This document shows, piece by piece, positions 47,190-56,145 of a DNA stretch of 64,000 bases. Under the pieces are notes generated by a model. That model was not told the DNA's origin and did not search any database. It was given only the letters and a program-made list of their open reading frames with translations. The stretch is from Sphingosinicellaceae bacterium (GTDB lineage Bacteria; Pseudomonadota; Alphaproteobacteria; Sphingomonadales; Sphingomonadaceae): NCBI GenBank assembly GCA_019285715.1, contig CP079108.1, positions 434,001-498,000 of the forward strand, read 5' to 3'. Positions within the stretch are counted from its first letter, which is position 1, and each line of letters starts with the position of its first letter. Both the position numbers and the translations under genes were made by a program.

Positions 47190-47590
47190 TAGCCGATTCG
47201 CCTGGCGAACGTCGCCTCGAACTTTTGCATTACGGTCGATGCCCAGTGATGCTGCGCTTCCCAGTCCGCATCCTCATAGCCCTTGTCCAACGTTGCACGG
47301 ATCACCGTCTTTTTGCGGCCTTCTTTCTGGTCCCACAGCAATCCTTCGCCAATCTCGGCATGGATCGCCGAGCGGTCCGCCGACAACCGCCCGAACTTGT
47401 GGCGTTCAGCGTCGTCGTCATTGTTGAGGTTCACCTGGATCTGATTTGCTGCCACGCTGAGACTGACATGCGAGCCCCGCACGAGGGGCGTAAGCGGCAC
47501 CCAGTTCTGCCCGGGCTTTCTTACCGGCAGCCCCGCCGCCTGTGCCTCTGCGAAAAACATATCCAGATACCGCGTCAATCGTTCACTCAT
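47189..47590 (-). CDS. DUF4268 protein
   Basis: This 133-residue protein matches DUF4268, seen in restriction-type operons: LTRYLDMFFAEAQAAGLP, then HVSLSVAANQIQVNLNNDDD and an IGEGLLWDQKEGRKKTVI segment. It lacks a visible nuclease motif. The stop overlaps the mcrB start (TAGTG), placing it first in the mcrB-mcrC-GIY operon. A GGGGGG-rich site precedes the ATG at 47590. Confidence 0.82.
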   Translation of the reverse strand: MSERLTRYLDMFFAEAQAAGLPVRKPGQNWVPLTPLVRGSHVSLSVAANQIQVNLNNDDDAERHKFGRLSADRSAIHAEIGEGLLWDQKEGRKKTVIRATLDKGYEDADWEAQHHWASTVMQKFEATFARRIG

Positions 47591-47942
47591 CACGTCCCCC
47601 CATTTGTGCGCTGACCCAGCGCATTGGTCACCGGCCGGTGTTCCTACGATTACCGCGTCCAGCTTAGGCTGGTTGAGATTTTGCAGCCCGAATAGCGCGC
47701 CGCCGAAAAAGAGCGTCGGTCGGGACCCACACTCGGCGGAGATGCCATATGCGATGATCGGGAGTAAGTGCCGTGCTGGGATACTCCCGGAAAAGGATGT
47801 CCGTGGGGGTATCGTTTAAATTCAGCAGATGCCGACGAAGCGTCATTGCGCTGATCGCAGGTGAAACACTGGTCCGTGCCAGCAATAGCGCCAGCTATAC
47901 CGCCCTGCGCGTCCGACCCTAAAAGTCGTGGCGACGCGGACC
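47591..47942. other. Gene-free stretch before the DUF4268-mcrBC operon
   Basis: This 352-base gap holds the promoter region of the leftward operon and the downstream flank of rmuC. I see no gene and no strong repeat. Confidence 0.4.
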
Positions 47943-49529
47943 CTAACACTCGGCTGCAGCTTCCGTCATTTCTAGGTCGCCGACCACCAACTCGAGCAGT
48001 GGCGGCGCTTCCGGTGACTCCAGCGTCTCGACGTCGCGAAGGCTCCTGGTGACCGCCCGGGTGCGCCGGCCAGCCTCATCGACAGTGCGCTTGGCCGTGT
48101 CTAGCTGCTTACCGAGCCTTTCCCAGACGTCACCGTACTTGACGAACTCTGCCTTCGCGAGGCCAAGGACCTGCCACACTTCACTCGACCGCTTCTCGAT
48201 AGCCAGCGTCCGAAAGCCCATTTGAAGGCTGGTGAGGAGGGCGGCAAGCGTGGTCGGGCCCTGGATCATAACCCGGTGCTTATTCTGCAACTCCCTGGCG
48301 AGGCCGGGACGGCGGATCACTTCGGCGAACAAGCCCTCGGTGGGCAAGTACATGATACCGAAGTCGGTGGAGTGCGGCGGGTGGACGTATTTCTCGCAGA
48401 TCAGCTTGGCTTGGACCCGGATGGCGCGCTCGAGCGCCGCGCCGGCCTTCTCGATTTCGTCGGCAGCGCCGCTGTCCTGCGCCACCAGCAGCCGGTCGTA
48501 GTCCTCATGTGGGAATTTGGCGTCGATCGGCAGCCAGAGCGGCGCCTCTCCGTGTCCCGGCAGACGCACAGCGAACTCGACGCTCTCACCCGAGTCCGGT
48601 CTGATGCGGACGTTGCTGGCGAACTGGTCGGCGGTTAGCATGTCACTCAAAAGCATGCCGAGCTGCATCTCGCCCCAACCGCCGCGCGATTTGACGTTGC
48701 TGAGCACGCGCTTGAGATCGCCGACGCCGGTCGCGAGGATCTGCATCTCGCCCAGCCCCTTATGCACCTGCTCTAGCCGGTCGCTGACCAACTGAAAGGA
48801 TTCGCCGAGGCGCTTGTCCAGCGTGCCCTGTAGCTTCTCTTCGACTGTGGCGCGCATTTGCTCGAGCTTGTCGGCATTGTCGGCGCGCAGCTTCTCTAAG
48901 CCCTCCGCTACGGTGCCGCGCAGCGCCTCCTGCTTCGTCTCGTTGCTCTCGATGAGCTGACCGACCTTAGCGGTCACGCCCTCGAGGGCAATGCGCTGCT
49001 CGTCGCGACCGTCCCGCTGCGCGGCGAGCAGTCGGTCCGATAGGCTGGTAACGGCGTCGTTGGTCTCCTTCAGCCGTTCGGCCTGCGCGGCCGTGAAGCC
49101 GTCCGCGTTGCGCTGCACTGACTGCTCGAGCCTGTCCCGTCCATCGACGGCCTCGGCGCGCATGGCGTCAAGCCGGTCGGCTTGACCCTTCTCCAGCTTG
49201 TCGCGGCCGTCGGCCGCTTCGCGCCGCATCTCTGCGAGCTGGTCGGTCTGCGCCTTGCCGGCCTCCCCAACCCTCGTCTCTAGGCCGGCAAGGCGCTGGC
49301 CGATCGTCTCACCCTGCCCCGATACCGCGGATCGCACGTCCTCGCGCGAAATGTGCGCCTCGTCGCGGAACGCCGCCTGCAGATCGGCAGCCACCTGTTC
49401 CAGCACGGCAATTCGGGTTGCGAGCTCGGGCGGCATGGCAGCGGGCCTACCAGCCCTTATCAGCACGACCGCCGTCATGATCGCGATGGCGACCAGAATG
49501 ACGAGACATGCGTAGACTGCGAACACCAC
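47943..49529 (-). CDS. rmuC: DNA recombination protein RmuC
   Basis: This 528-residue protein has an N-terminal membrane segment (YACLVILVAIAIMTAVVLI), a long coiled coil with repeated RREAADGRDKLEKGQADRLD-like units, and the RmuC nuclease-like domain with GGWGEMQLGMLLSDM, SGESVEFAVRLPG and LPIDAKFPHEDY. Chromosomal RmuC limits inversions; here it sits inside the defence island. It starts at GTG 49529 or the nearby codon and is followed on its upstream side by a strong hairpin. Confidence 0.9.
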   Translation of the reverse strand: MVFAVYACLVILVAIAIMTAVVLIRAGRPAAMPPELATRIAVLEQVAADLQAAFRDEAHISREDVRSAVSGQGETIGQRLAGLETRVGEAGKAQTDQLAEMRREAADGRDKLEKGQADRLDAMRAEAVDGRDRLEQSVQRNADGFTAAQAERLKETNDAVTSLSDRLLAAQRDGRDEQRIALEGVTAKVGQLIESNETKQEALRGTVAEGLEKLRADNADKLEQMRATVEEKLQGTLDKRLGESFQLVSDRLEQVHKGLGEMQILATGVGDLKRVLSNVKSRGGWGEMQLGMLLSDMLTADQFASNVRIRPDSGESVEFAVRLPGHGEAPLWLPIDAKFPHEDYDRLLVAQDSGAADEIEKAGAALERAIRVQAKLICEKYVHPPHSTDFGIMYLPTEGLFAEVIRRPGLARELQNKHRVMIQGPTTLAALLTSLQMGFRTLAIEKRSSEVWQVLGLAKAEFVKYGDVWERLGKQLDTAKRTVDEAGRRTRAVTRSLRDVETLESPEAPPLLELVVGDLEMTEAAAEC

Positions 49530-49550
49530 CGGTGGGCTCCTTCTTTACCT

Positions 49551-49578
49551 GGCGGGCCGCCGCGAGGGACGGCCCGCC
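49551..49578 (-). terminator. Hairpin between the small repeat gene and rmuC
   Basis: A perfect 9-bp GC stem (GGCGGGCCG / CGGCCCGCC) with a 10-base loop lies 5 bases past the stop of the small repeat gene, on the leftward strand. Confidence 0.65.
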
Positions 49579-49582
49579 GGTC

Positions 49583-49792
49583 TCACTTCTCGAACACGGT
49601 CGTTTCAGGACTTGCCTTGCCGTGCTTTGTCGTTACGTAGCGCCCGCTGCCGGCGCTGCGGTAGTGCCCGCCTGAGTTGCCACTCTTGCCGGCCGCTTCT
49701 CTTACTGTCTTCCCGGGGTTTGAGCGACCGCTCGCGGCGCTGACGTAGCGGCCGGTGCCCGCGCTGCGATATCCACCACCTTTGGCCATCAT
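49583..49792 (-). CDS. Small basic protein with two RYV repeats
   Basis: This 69-residue protein has two copies of a unit: GYRSAGTGRYVSAASGRSNP and HYRSAGSGRYVTTKHGKASP, each ending in a KTV/TTV turn. It is basic and glycine/serine-rich. Small proteins of this repeat type occur widely, but I know of no function. An AAGGA site precedes the ATG pair. The palindrome TGACAAAAGCTGTCA lies 62 bases upstream, shared with the WYL gene, so it is probably under the same control. Confidence 0.65.
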   Translation of the reverse strand: MMAKGGGYRSAGTGRYVSAASGRSNPGKTVREAAGKSGNSGGHYRSAGSGRYVTTKHGKASPETTVFEK

Positions 49793-49853
49793 CCGTTCCT
49801 TTCCGTTGAGCGGGTCGAGTCGCCGCCCGCATGCGCATCCTGTTCCTCGACGA

Positions 49854-49868
49854 TGACAAAAGCTGTCA
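49854..49868. promoter_or_regulatory. Palindromic operator candidate, copy 1
   Basis: TGACA-AAAGC-TGTCA is a 5-bp-arm palindrome upstream of the small repeat gene. Fourteen of its 15 bases recur at 53563-53576 next to the WYL regulator gene. It is a plausible WYL-protein site. Confidence 0.65.
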
Positions 49869-49879
49869 CTATGGTTCGC

Positions 49880-50146
49880 TCACGCCACCAACAACTGCGG
49901 CTCGGTCCAGCGGCGTGCGTCCGCCGAAGCGGTCTCGAAGAACAGCACGGCGTCCTCGGAAAGCCGGATCGCCTGGCGCGCTCCGATCTTGATCCGCTCC
50001 CCGGCGCGCATGAGCCACAGTTCGCTTCCGGCCGGGCGTTTGGCTCTGGCCAGCAGGGTCGCGGGATCCACCACTTCGGCGTCGATGCCGAACAGCTGGC
50101 CGTCGATGTCGATGATGTGGCGCATTTCGATGTTCGAGATTTTCAT
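49880..50146 (-). CDS. Ubiquitin-like (multiubiquitin-type) small protein
   Basis: This 88-residue protein resembles a single multiubiquitin-type beta-grasp domain: HIIDIDGQLFGIDAEVVD, PATLLARAKRPAGSELWLM, RAGERIKIGARQAIRLSED and VLFFETA. It ends in LLVA and lacks a terminal GlyGly, so it would not be conjugated without processing. The start at 50146 (GGAG site) is chosen over 50212, which overlaps the neighbouring gene. No E1, E2 or JAB protein is visible beside it. It is 46 bases after the nuclease-helicase gene on the same strand. Confidence 0.6.
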   Translation of the reverse strand: MKISNIEMRHIIDIDGQLFGIDAEVVDPATLLARAKRPAGSELWLMRAGERIKIGARQAIRLSEDAVLFFETASADARRWTEPQLLVA

Positions 50147-50192
50147 ATTCGTGACTCCACTGTCGATGGAGGCACTTTCGCGCGCGTGGGTG

Positions 50193-53100
50193 TCAGAATA
50201 GGTCACCCCCATGTTCCCGTAGCATGCAGAGCGCGTTCACGAGCGCCATCTCCTCGACGGTCCGGCACGGCGTCTCAAGCAGGAGGGGGCTGGCGAACAC
50301 CATGGCCGCTGCCTGCGCCCGGGAGACGGCCACGTTGATGCGGTTGATCGAGAACAGGAACGCGATGTCGCGCGGCAGCTCCTCACCGCTCGAGGTCGTC
50401 ATCGAAACCAGGCAGACGGGCGCCTCCTGTCCCTGGAAGCGATCCACGGTGCCGACCCGCACCGCTGGCGGCAACGCTGCCCGCAGCGCGTTCACCTGCG
50501 CGTTGTAGGGCGCGACGACGAGCACGTCCCCGAGACTCACGACGCGCTCGACCCCAGCGCGGTCGCGGTAGATTGCGCCGACGACCTGGTCGATGCGAGT
50601 CCGGATCGCCGCGATCTCCTCGGGGCTGGTCTGGGATCGCCCGAAGTGCTCGACCGCGCGCATGCCCGCACCGACCAGGTCGGTGCCGTCGGGAGCCGTC
50701 AGCGTCTGCAAACCGGCCGCCTCGTCGCTATCGAGACGCCCCTCGTAGACCGCGGTCGAGATGTAGCGGCAGACCGCCGGGTGCATACGCCGGCTGATCG
50801 GCATGAACACGCCCCGATCGGATGAGACGACGCGCTCGCCGTCGACGAGGTACTCGAGGCACGAGCGGCCGCTGTCGCCGGGATGCGTGCCCTGGATCGG
50901 CTGCGGCAGTTGCATTGGATCACCGACGAGGACGATGTTTCGCGCCGCTCGCGCCATCGCGAGGATGTTGGCGAGCGACACCTGGCCCGCCTCATCGACG
51001 ACGAGGTGGTCGAACGCGGGCACCGCGTAGCGGGCGAAGTGCCAGGCGGTGGCGCCGACTACGTTGGCGGTGGCGATCTCTGGGGCGTCGTTGTCGGCGA
51101 CCAGCGTAACCCCGGCGCGCTCGTCGTCGTCGCCGTCCTCGGAGGTCTTTTGGACGATGCTGCACCGGAAGCCCTCGGCACCCGCCCGCGCCGCGACGGC
51201 GGCAAGCAGATTGCCGATCGCCTTGTGACTGTTGGAGGAGACCGCGACGCGACGGCCCGCGCGCACGAGGTCGACGATCGCCAACGCGCTGACATAGGTC
51301 TTGCCGGTTCCGGGCGGTCCCTGAATAGCGAGCGTGGTATCCTCCATCGCCGAGATCGCCCGGCTGGTCTCGGCCGGCAGATCGCCGTCTGCGTCAACGA
51401 TGCAGTGGCGCTGACCGTCCGTGAATGTGGGCGCAGCGCGCGCGAGCAGGTGTTCCGCCGCCTGGACGCGGCCGCTGCCGGCGATGATCTCCTCGGTCAC
51501 GGCCGCCACCGCCTCGCGCAGCGCCCTCTTGTTGATCGGCTGCGGCGGCAGCAGATCGAGCCGGTCGTGGAGCGGACCCTTCTTCGTGGACCGCCTTAGC
51601 GTCAACGTGAAGCCGGCGTGGTCGATCTCGCGAAGCGATGCGTCCTCCAACCCTGTAGCGGGCTTGATGCTCGGCGTCTTGCCCGGCCGCAGCTTCGTCT
51701 CCTGCGGCGGGAAACGATAAGTGCGCTCCCACGACTGGGCGGTAACCTTCGACGCCGGACCGACCGCTTCGCACAGCGCGACGCATTCGAGGTCGTCGAC
51801 CAACTCGGCGCTTTCCTGCGCGAGACGGTCGAATATGCCCCAGTAGGTTGGCTTGTCCTCGCGCTTGTAAAACAGGCTGAGGTCGAGGAGCAGATCGGCG
51901 ACGCGTTCTCCGAGCCGGGCGCGGACCGGCGCGAGCCGGACCCGCAGCGCCTCGAGCTCTGCATCTTCTTCGTCGACGTTCGACAACGTGCCGGCATCGG
52001 GAACCTGGCCGAGCACGGGCCACGGCATCTCAAGCGGTCGCACATTGGCGACCAGCCAATCGCGCAGTAGCTGGGTCGAGACGCAGTCCGTCCTGTTGTA
52101 ATCGTGGATTCGGTCGAGCAGCGACTGGTCGGCCGTCTCACGCCATTTCTCGTAGAAGACGATACTTGCGCCGGCGGTGGCAACATCGCCGTCGCGCTGA
52201 TCCATGTAGAAGGCCTCGAGGTCCTTGATCGAATAGCCCTTCTCAGATGCGATCATCGCGCCCGACACGACCTTGAACAGGTCGACGAAGCGGCGCTCGC
52301 GCTGCAGCTGATCCATTGCCGCTTCGGCGACGCGGTGGTGGGCGGTCAGGCGTCGCAGCGCGGCGATTTCGTAGTTCGCGTAATGGTAGACGTGCGCGCG
52401 CGGGTGACGGCGGAGGTGGTCGACGAGAAACGCCAAGAGGTCGGCGACAGCGCGCCCTTCGGCGTCGCGGTCGTGCGCCCAGAAGGCGCGGAACGCCCAC
52501 TCGCCATCCTGACGCAGCCAGAGCCCATGCAGGTATTCGAGGCCGCCCGGATAGTAAGGGTCGCCCTCGATATCGTAAAACACGTCTCCGTCGTCTGCGG
52601 CGGGCAGCATACCGAACCCCTTGCCAGGCTCGGCGTCTCGCAGTTCGAACGCGGGCGGGCCGCCGATGCGGCGAGCGGTCTGCAGACGCGCCTGCGCAGT
52701 GAGCCGGGTCTGGGTCTCGGCAGCCATTCGCTGCACTCTGTCGGCGCGCGCCGCGAGTCCTCCCATCGTCGCGACACCCGCCGCCTCGAGCTTCTGCCGC
52801 TGCGAGCGGCTTATGCCGGCGACGAGCGACAGGCTGTCCTCGCGTTCCCACTGCGCGCTGCAGCGGTCGCGCCAACGACACTGTGGGCAGGCGGTGACCG
52901 GCTCGGGCCGCGTCTCGGGGCGTTCAACCAGGAACGCCTCCAGCACGCGGCGCGCATGCCGGGCGTAGGCCGATACGTTGGCGAGCCGGACGGTAAAGCG
53001 TTTGCCGTCGCCCAACTGGAGGTGCGCCGCCTCGGGCGCGACGCCCTGCACCTCGGCTAGCAGATCGGAGTAGAGGCACAACTGGAGGACGTGCTTGGGA

Positions 53101-53531
53101 TCGGGCTTCCGCTTCAGCTTGGTGTCGACGACCTCATAGGACCAGCCGCCGAGCGTCGACGGTCGCTCGACGCGCTCGAGGAAGTCCGAGTAGCCGCCCC
53201 ACGCGCCGCCGAGCAGCGCGCCTTGAAAGACAATGTCGGGGCCCTTTGCCATCGCCTGATGGGTCAGTGCGACCGAAGCTTCGAGCGGCAGTCCGTCCTT
53301 GGGAACCTCGACGACCGATCGGCCCTGCCCCTTCAGTTCGTCCAAGAACGCGAGCTCGTGCGCATCCCCTTGGCGCTGGAGAAGTTCTGCTTCCGCGCCA
53401 TCGTCGGCTGGCGCGAGGTCGCCGGCTTCCATCATGCGCAGATCAAGCGTGGTGGCATGGCGGCAGCCTTTGAACCGCATCAGGTCCGAGGCCGAGAGCC
53501 GCAGGGCACCATCGATCATCCGCATGCGCAT
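50193..53531 (-). CDS. TM0106-type RecB-like nuclease fused to SF1 helicase
   Basis: This 1112-residue protein has a RecB-like nuclease N-terminus (DLMRFKGCRHATTLDLRMME, then YEVVDTKLKRKPDPKHVLQL with a D-x-K core and a cysteine cluster CPQCRWRDRCSAQW), a helix-hairpin-helix stretch (LVAGISRSQRQKLEAAGV), an RNase H/exonuclease-like domain (VFYDIEGDPYYPG, YHYANYEIAALRRLT, YNRTDCVSTQLL), and an SF1 UPF1/DNA2-type helicase (AIQGPPGTGKTYVSALA, LVVDEAGQVSL, GTVDRFQGQEAPV). ATG at 53531 follows AAGGAAAGGGGA. It is divergent from the WYL gene with the operator between. Confidence 0.87.
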   Translation of the reverse strand: MRMRMIDGALRLSASDLMRFKGCRHATTLDLRMMEAGDLAPADDGAEAELLQRQGDAHELAFLDELKGQGRSVVEVPKDGLPLEASVALTHQAMAKGPDIVFQGALLGGAWGGYSDFLERVERPSTLGGWSYEVVDTKLKRKPDPKHVLQLCLYSDLLAEVQGVAPEAAHLQLGDGKRFTVRLANVSAYARHARRVLEAFLVERPETRPEPVTACPQCRWRDRCSAQWEREDSLSLVAGISRSQRQKLEAAGVATMGGLAARADRVQRMAAETQTRLTAQARLQTARRIGGPPAFELRDAEPGKGFGMLPAADDGDVFYDIEGDPYYPGGLEYLHGLWLRQDGEWAFRAFWAHDRDAEGRAVADLLAFLVDHLRRHPRAHVYHYANYEIAALRRLTAHHRVAEAAMDQLQRERRFVDLFKVVSGAMIASEKGYSIKDLEAFYMDQRDGDVATAGASIVFYEKWRETADQSLLDRIHDYNRTDCVSTQLLRDWLVANVRPLEMPWPVLGQVPDAGTLSNVDEEDAELEALRVRLAPVRARLGERVADLLLDLSLFYKREDKPTYWGIFDRLAQESAELVDDLECVALCEAVGPASKVTAQSWERTYRFPPQETKLRPGKTPSIKPATGLEDASLREIDHAGFTLTLRRSTKKGPLHDRLDLLPPQPINKRALREAVAAVTEEIIAGSGRVQAAEHLLARAAPTFTDGQRHCIVDADGDLPAETSRAISAMEDTTLAIQGPPGTGKTYVSALAIVDLVRAGRRVAVSSNSHKAIGNLLAAVAARAGAEGFRCSIVQKTSEDGDDDERAGVTLVADNDAPEIATANVVGATAWHFARYAVPAFDHLVVDEAGQVSLANILAMARAARNIVLVGDPMQLPQPIQGTHPGDSGRSCLEYLVDGERVVSSDRGVFMPISRRMHPAVCRYISTAVYEGRLDSDEAAGLQTLTAPDGTDLVGAGMRAVEHFGRSQTSPEEIAAIRTRIDQVVGAIYRDRAGVERVVSLGDVLVVAPYNAQVNALRAALPPAVRVGTVDRFQGQEAPVCLVSMTTSSGEELPRDIAFLFSINRINVAVSRAQAAAMVFASPLLLETPCRTVEEMALVNALCMLREHGGDLF

Positions 53532-53562
53532 TCCCCTTTCCTTGCCTATAGCAGTGCAGGAC

Positions 53563-53576
53563 GACAAAAGCTGTCA
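53563..53576. promoter_or_regulatory. Palindromic operator candidate, copy 2
   Basis: GACAAAAGCTGTCA lies between the divergent nuclease-helicase and WYL genes, 14 bases before the WYL ATG. It matches the site at 49854-49868 except for the first base. Confidence 0.68.
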
Positions 53577-53589
53577 TGGGAGGGGAACT

Positions 53590-54582
53590 ATGTCGTTCGC
53601 GAAGGCCCAGGAACTGCTGAAGCTCGCCATGATGGCGACACGCAGCGGCGGGGTAACACTCGAAGAAATCGTCGAGGCGTTCGGTTGCGTTCACAGGTCG
53701 GCGCAGCGAATGACTATCGCGCTCGAAGCGGCGTTCCCGCAGACCCGCTCGGACCACGACGATGACCGTCGACGGCGCTGGCGCATCGAGGCAAAGCACA
53801 TCGCGCCGCTGCTCACACCTACGTCGGAGGAGATGGCTGCGCTTGGCGCGGCCATCGATGGCCTGGACGCAGCGGGCATGCGCAGCGAGGCATCGCAAGT
53901 GCGCGGGCTGCGACAGAAGGTGCGCGCACTCGTGCCGCCCGCAGCCGGCAGGAGGCTTGCAGTTGACGAGGAGGCGCTGGCAGAAGCGCTTGGCCACGCC
54001 GCCCGCCCGGGGCCTCGGCCCGCTGCGAACCCAGAGGTCGACGCCGCACTCTACGAGGCGTTAAAAGGCCCCTTCCTGCTACGCTTTCCTTACCGGACAC
54101 GCGGCCAGGCGAAGCCGAAGGTGCGTACGGTGAGGCCGCATGGCCTGTTGCTTGGCACCCGCCGCTACCTCGTTGCGCGTGACACGGCGAAGCCAGCGTC
54201 GGCGCCGCTTCAGCACTTTCGCGTAGAGGAGATCGAGCGGGCCGAGGTGCTGCAAGAGAGCTTCAACCTCGACGCGAATTTTGACGTCCGCCGCCATGCC
54301 GAGAAAGGTTTCGGATCGTACGAGAATGCGGCAGAGCACGACGACGTAGTGTGGCGCTTCTCGGCCGAGGCAGCGCCGCACGCGCGGCGCTTCGTCTTCC
54401 ACCCCTCCCAGACGGTCGAGGAGGAAGCGAGCGGTTCCCTGCTTGTCCGCTTCCGCGCCTCCGGGCACCTCGAGATGTGCTGGCACCTTTATGCATGGGG
54501 CACGTCCGTCGAGGTGCTCCAGCCGGCGGGGTTGCGCGAGATGGTAACGGGGCACCAGCGCAGGTTTGACGCGCTGCCCTGA
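53590..54582 (+). CDS. WYL-domain transcriptional regulator
   Basis: This 330-residue protein has an N-terminal winged helix-turn-helix (TLEEIVEAFGCVHRSAQRM), a WYL-type ligand domain (GRRLAVDEEALAEALGHA region, then PHGLLLGTRRYLVARD where the core reads RYL) and a WCX-like C-terminus (SGSLLVRFRASGHLEMCWHL). WYL regulators such as CapW and BrxR control phage-defence operons by binding palindromes. It is divergent from the nuclease-helicase gene with a shared palindrome, so it probably represses that block and itself. Confidence 0.85.
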   Translation: MSFAKAQELLKLAMMATRSGGVTLEEIVEAFGCVHRSAQRMTIALEAAFPQTRSDHDDDRRRRWRIEAKHIAPLLTPTSEEMAALGAAIDGLDAAGMRSEASQVRGLRQKVRALVPPAAGRRLAVDEEALAEALGHAARPGPRPAANPEVDAALYEALKGPFLLRFPYRTRGQAKPKVRTVRPHGLLLGTRRYLVARDTAKPASAPLQHFRVEEIERAEVLQESFNLDANFDVRRHAEKGFGSYENAAEHDDVVWRFSAEAAPHARRFVFHPSQTVEEEASGSLLVRFRASGHLEMCWHLYAWGTSVEVLQPAGLREMVTGHQRRFDALP

Positions 54583-54820
54583 GCGGCGCGCCCCCGCTGA
54601 GCATTGCGCCCAAGTTGCGGGCACCCGGTGTTACCGGAGAGGCCGAGGTGATCGTGGTCCGGCCGTGGGCGCCTACCTGCGGGGACGATTAGCGGGGTGG
54701 CCTGCCCGGACGTTCGCACCGGATATCGAGCGCTTTCCGCGCCTTGCACTAGGTGAAGTGCCCTTTGCGTTGCGCTCATACGGAACTACGGGCAAGATCA
54801 TCCTCCGGCCTACTGAGGGG

Positions 54821-56134
54821 GTGGCGCTCGAAAGCCGATTAGTTGAAGGGGGAGCAATTCTGCGTTTCGTCGATCTTTTCGCCGGCCTTGGTGGTTTCCA
54901 TGTTGCCTTGCAAAGACTCGGGCACGAGTGCGTGGCTGCGGTAGAGATCGACGAGAGCCTGCGCGACCTGTACGAACGCAACTTCGGCATGAGACCTTTC
55001 GGCGACATTCGGAGGGTAGATGCTGCCGATGTCCCTGCCCACGACATTCTCTGTGCTGGCTTCCCTTGCCAACCGTTCTCGAAGGCGGGAAGGCAGGAAG
55101 GACTCGACTGCGAGCGAAACGGGGACTTGGCCGCTGTCGTTATCGATTGGGCGCGGCGCTCCAAGCCGTCCTACCTAATCCTCGAGAACGTGCCGAACCT
55201 CCTGATGCACGACAGAGGCCGAACCTGGCGCTGGTTCAACCAGGAGTTGCGTCATGCAGGATATTCGGTCGACATCCGCGTGGTATCCCCGCATCGCCAC
55301 GGTGTCCCACAGATTAGGGAGCGACTGTTTATCGTGGGCGCCCGCGACGGTCTCGATCATTTCGAATGGCCCGAGCCCGATCCCAGCGAAACCGATCTGC
55401 GCACCGTGCTGGAGCGCTACCCCAACGACGCGCTGCGCCTGTCCGACCACCACCTTGAGGTCCTGGACACTTGGGAGGCATTCCTAGCGGCGTACCCATC
55501 AAGTCATCGCAAACCGTGGTTCCCGATCTGGGCGGCCGAGTTTGGCGCCAACTATCCGTTCGCTACGGTCGCGCCAGGATCGTTGCCGGAGTCCGTTCTC
55601 CGGAAATGCCGTGGCGCGTTCGGTCGGCCGATCGCCGACGCCGCCGAAAACGAAGCTGTGTCGCTGCTGCCTCCCTACGCGCGGACGACGATGCCCATTT
55701 GGAAGGCCAAGTTCCTCCAACTGAACCGCGAACTGTACGAGCTCAACCGGTCATGGATCGACCCCTGGCTTCCCCGGTTGGCGCCGTTCGAGCACAGCTT
55801 CCAAAAGTTCGAGTGGAACTTCGACGGTGATGCCCGGACCCTCAGCAACTGCGTGATCCAGTTTCGTGGATCAGGCGTCCGCGCCCGCGATGCCTCGGCG
55901 GCTCCGGCGCTGGTCGCGGCCAGCACGACACAGGTTCCGGTAGTCGCCTGGGAGCGGCGATTCATGGGCGTCCGAGAGCGGGCCCGACTGCAGGACCTGG
56001 GCGACCTGGATCACCTTCCGCCGACCAGCGGGGCCGCCACCAAGGCGCTGGGCAACGCGGTTAATGCCCGCGTGGTCGAACTGATCGCCCGTAGTCTGGT
56101 CGGCAACCGCGTTGCGCTGTCCGTAGCGGCCTGA
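54821..56134 (+). CDS. C5 cytosine DNA methyltransferase (Dcm family)
   Basis: This protein of about 437 residues methylates cytosine. Motif I is FVDLFAGLGGFHVAL, motif IV GFPCQPFSKAG with the catalytic cysteine, motif VI ENV, motif VIII QIRERLFIVGAR and motif X ALGNAVNARVVEL. The start is uncertain: GTG at 54821 is the nearest standard codon, but the strongest ribosome site (AGGGGGAG) sits before CTG at 54860, which would give MRFVDLFAG as in relatives. A GHKL ATPase gene follows after 11 bases. Confidence 0.88.
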   Translation: MALESRLVEGGAILRFVDLFAGLGGFHVALQRLGHECVAAVEIDESLRDLYERNFGMRPFGDIRRVDAADVPAHDILCAGFPCQPFSKAGRQEGLDCERNGDLAAVVIDWARRSKPSYLILENVPNLLMHDRGRTWRWFNQELRHAGYSVDIRVVSPHRHGVPQIRERLFIVGARDGLDHFEWPEPDPSETDLRTVLERYPNDALRLSDHHLEVLDTWEAFLAAYPSSHRKPWFPIWAAEFGANYPFATVAPGSLPESVLRKCRGAFGRPIADAAENEAVSLLPPYARTTMPIWKAKFLQLNRELYELNRSWIDPWLPRLAPFEHSFQKFEWNFDGDARTLSNCVIQFRGSGVRARDASAAPALVAASTTQVPVVAWERRFMGVRERARLQDLGDLDHLPPTSGAATKALGNAVNARVVELIARSLVGNRVALSVAA

Positions 56135-56145
56135 GTAGGAAGAGC

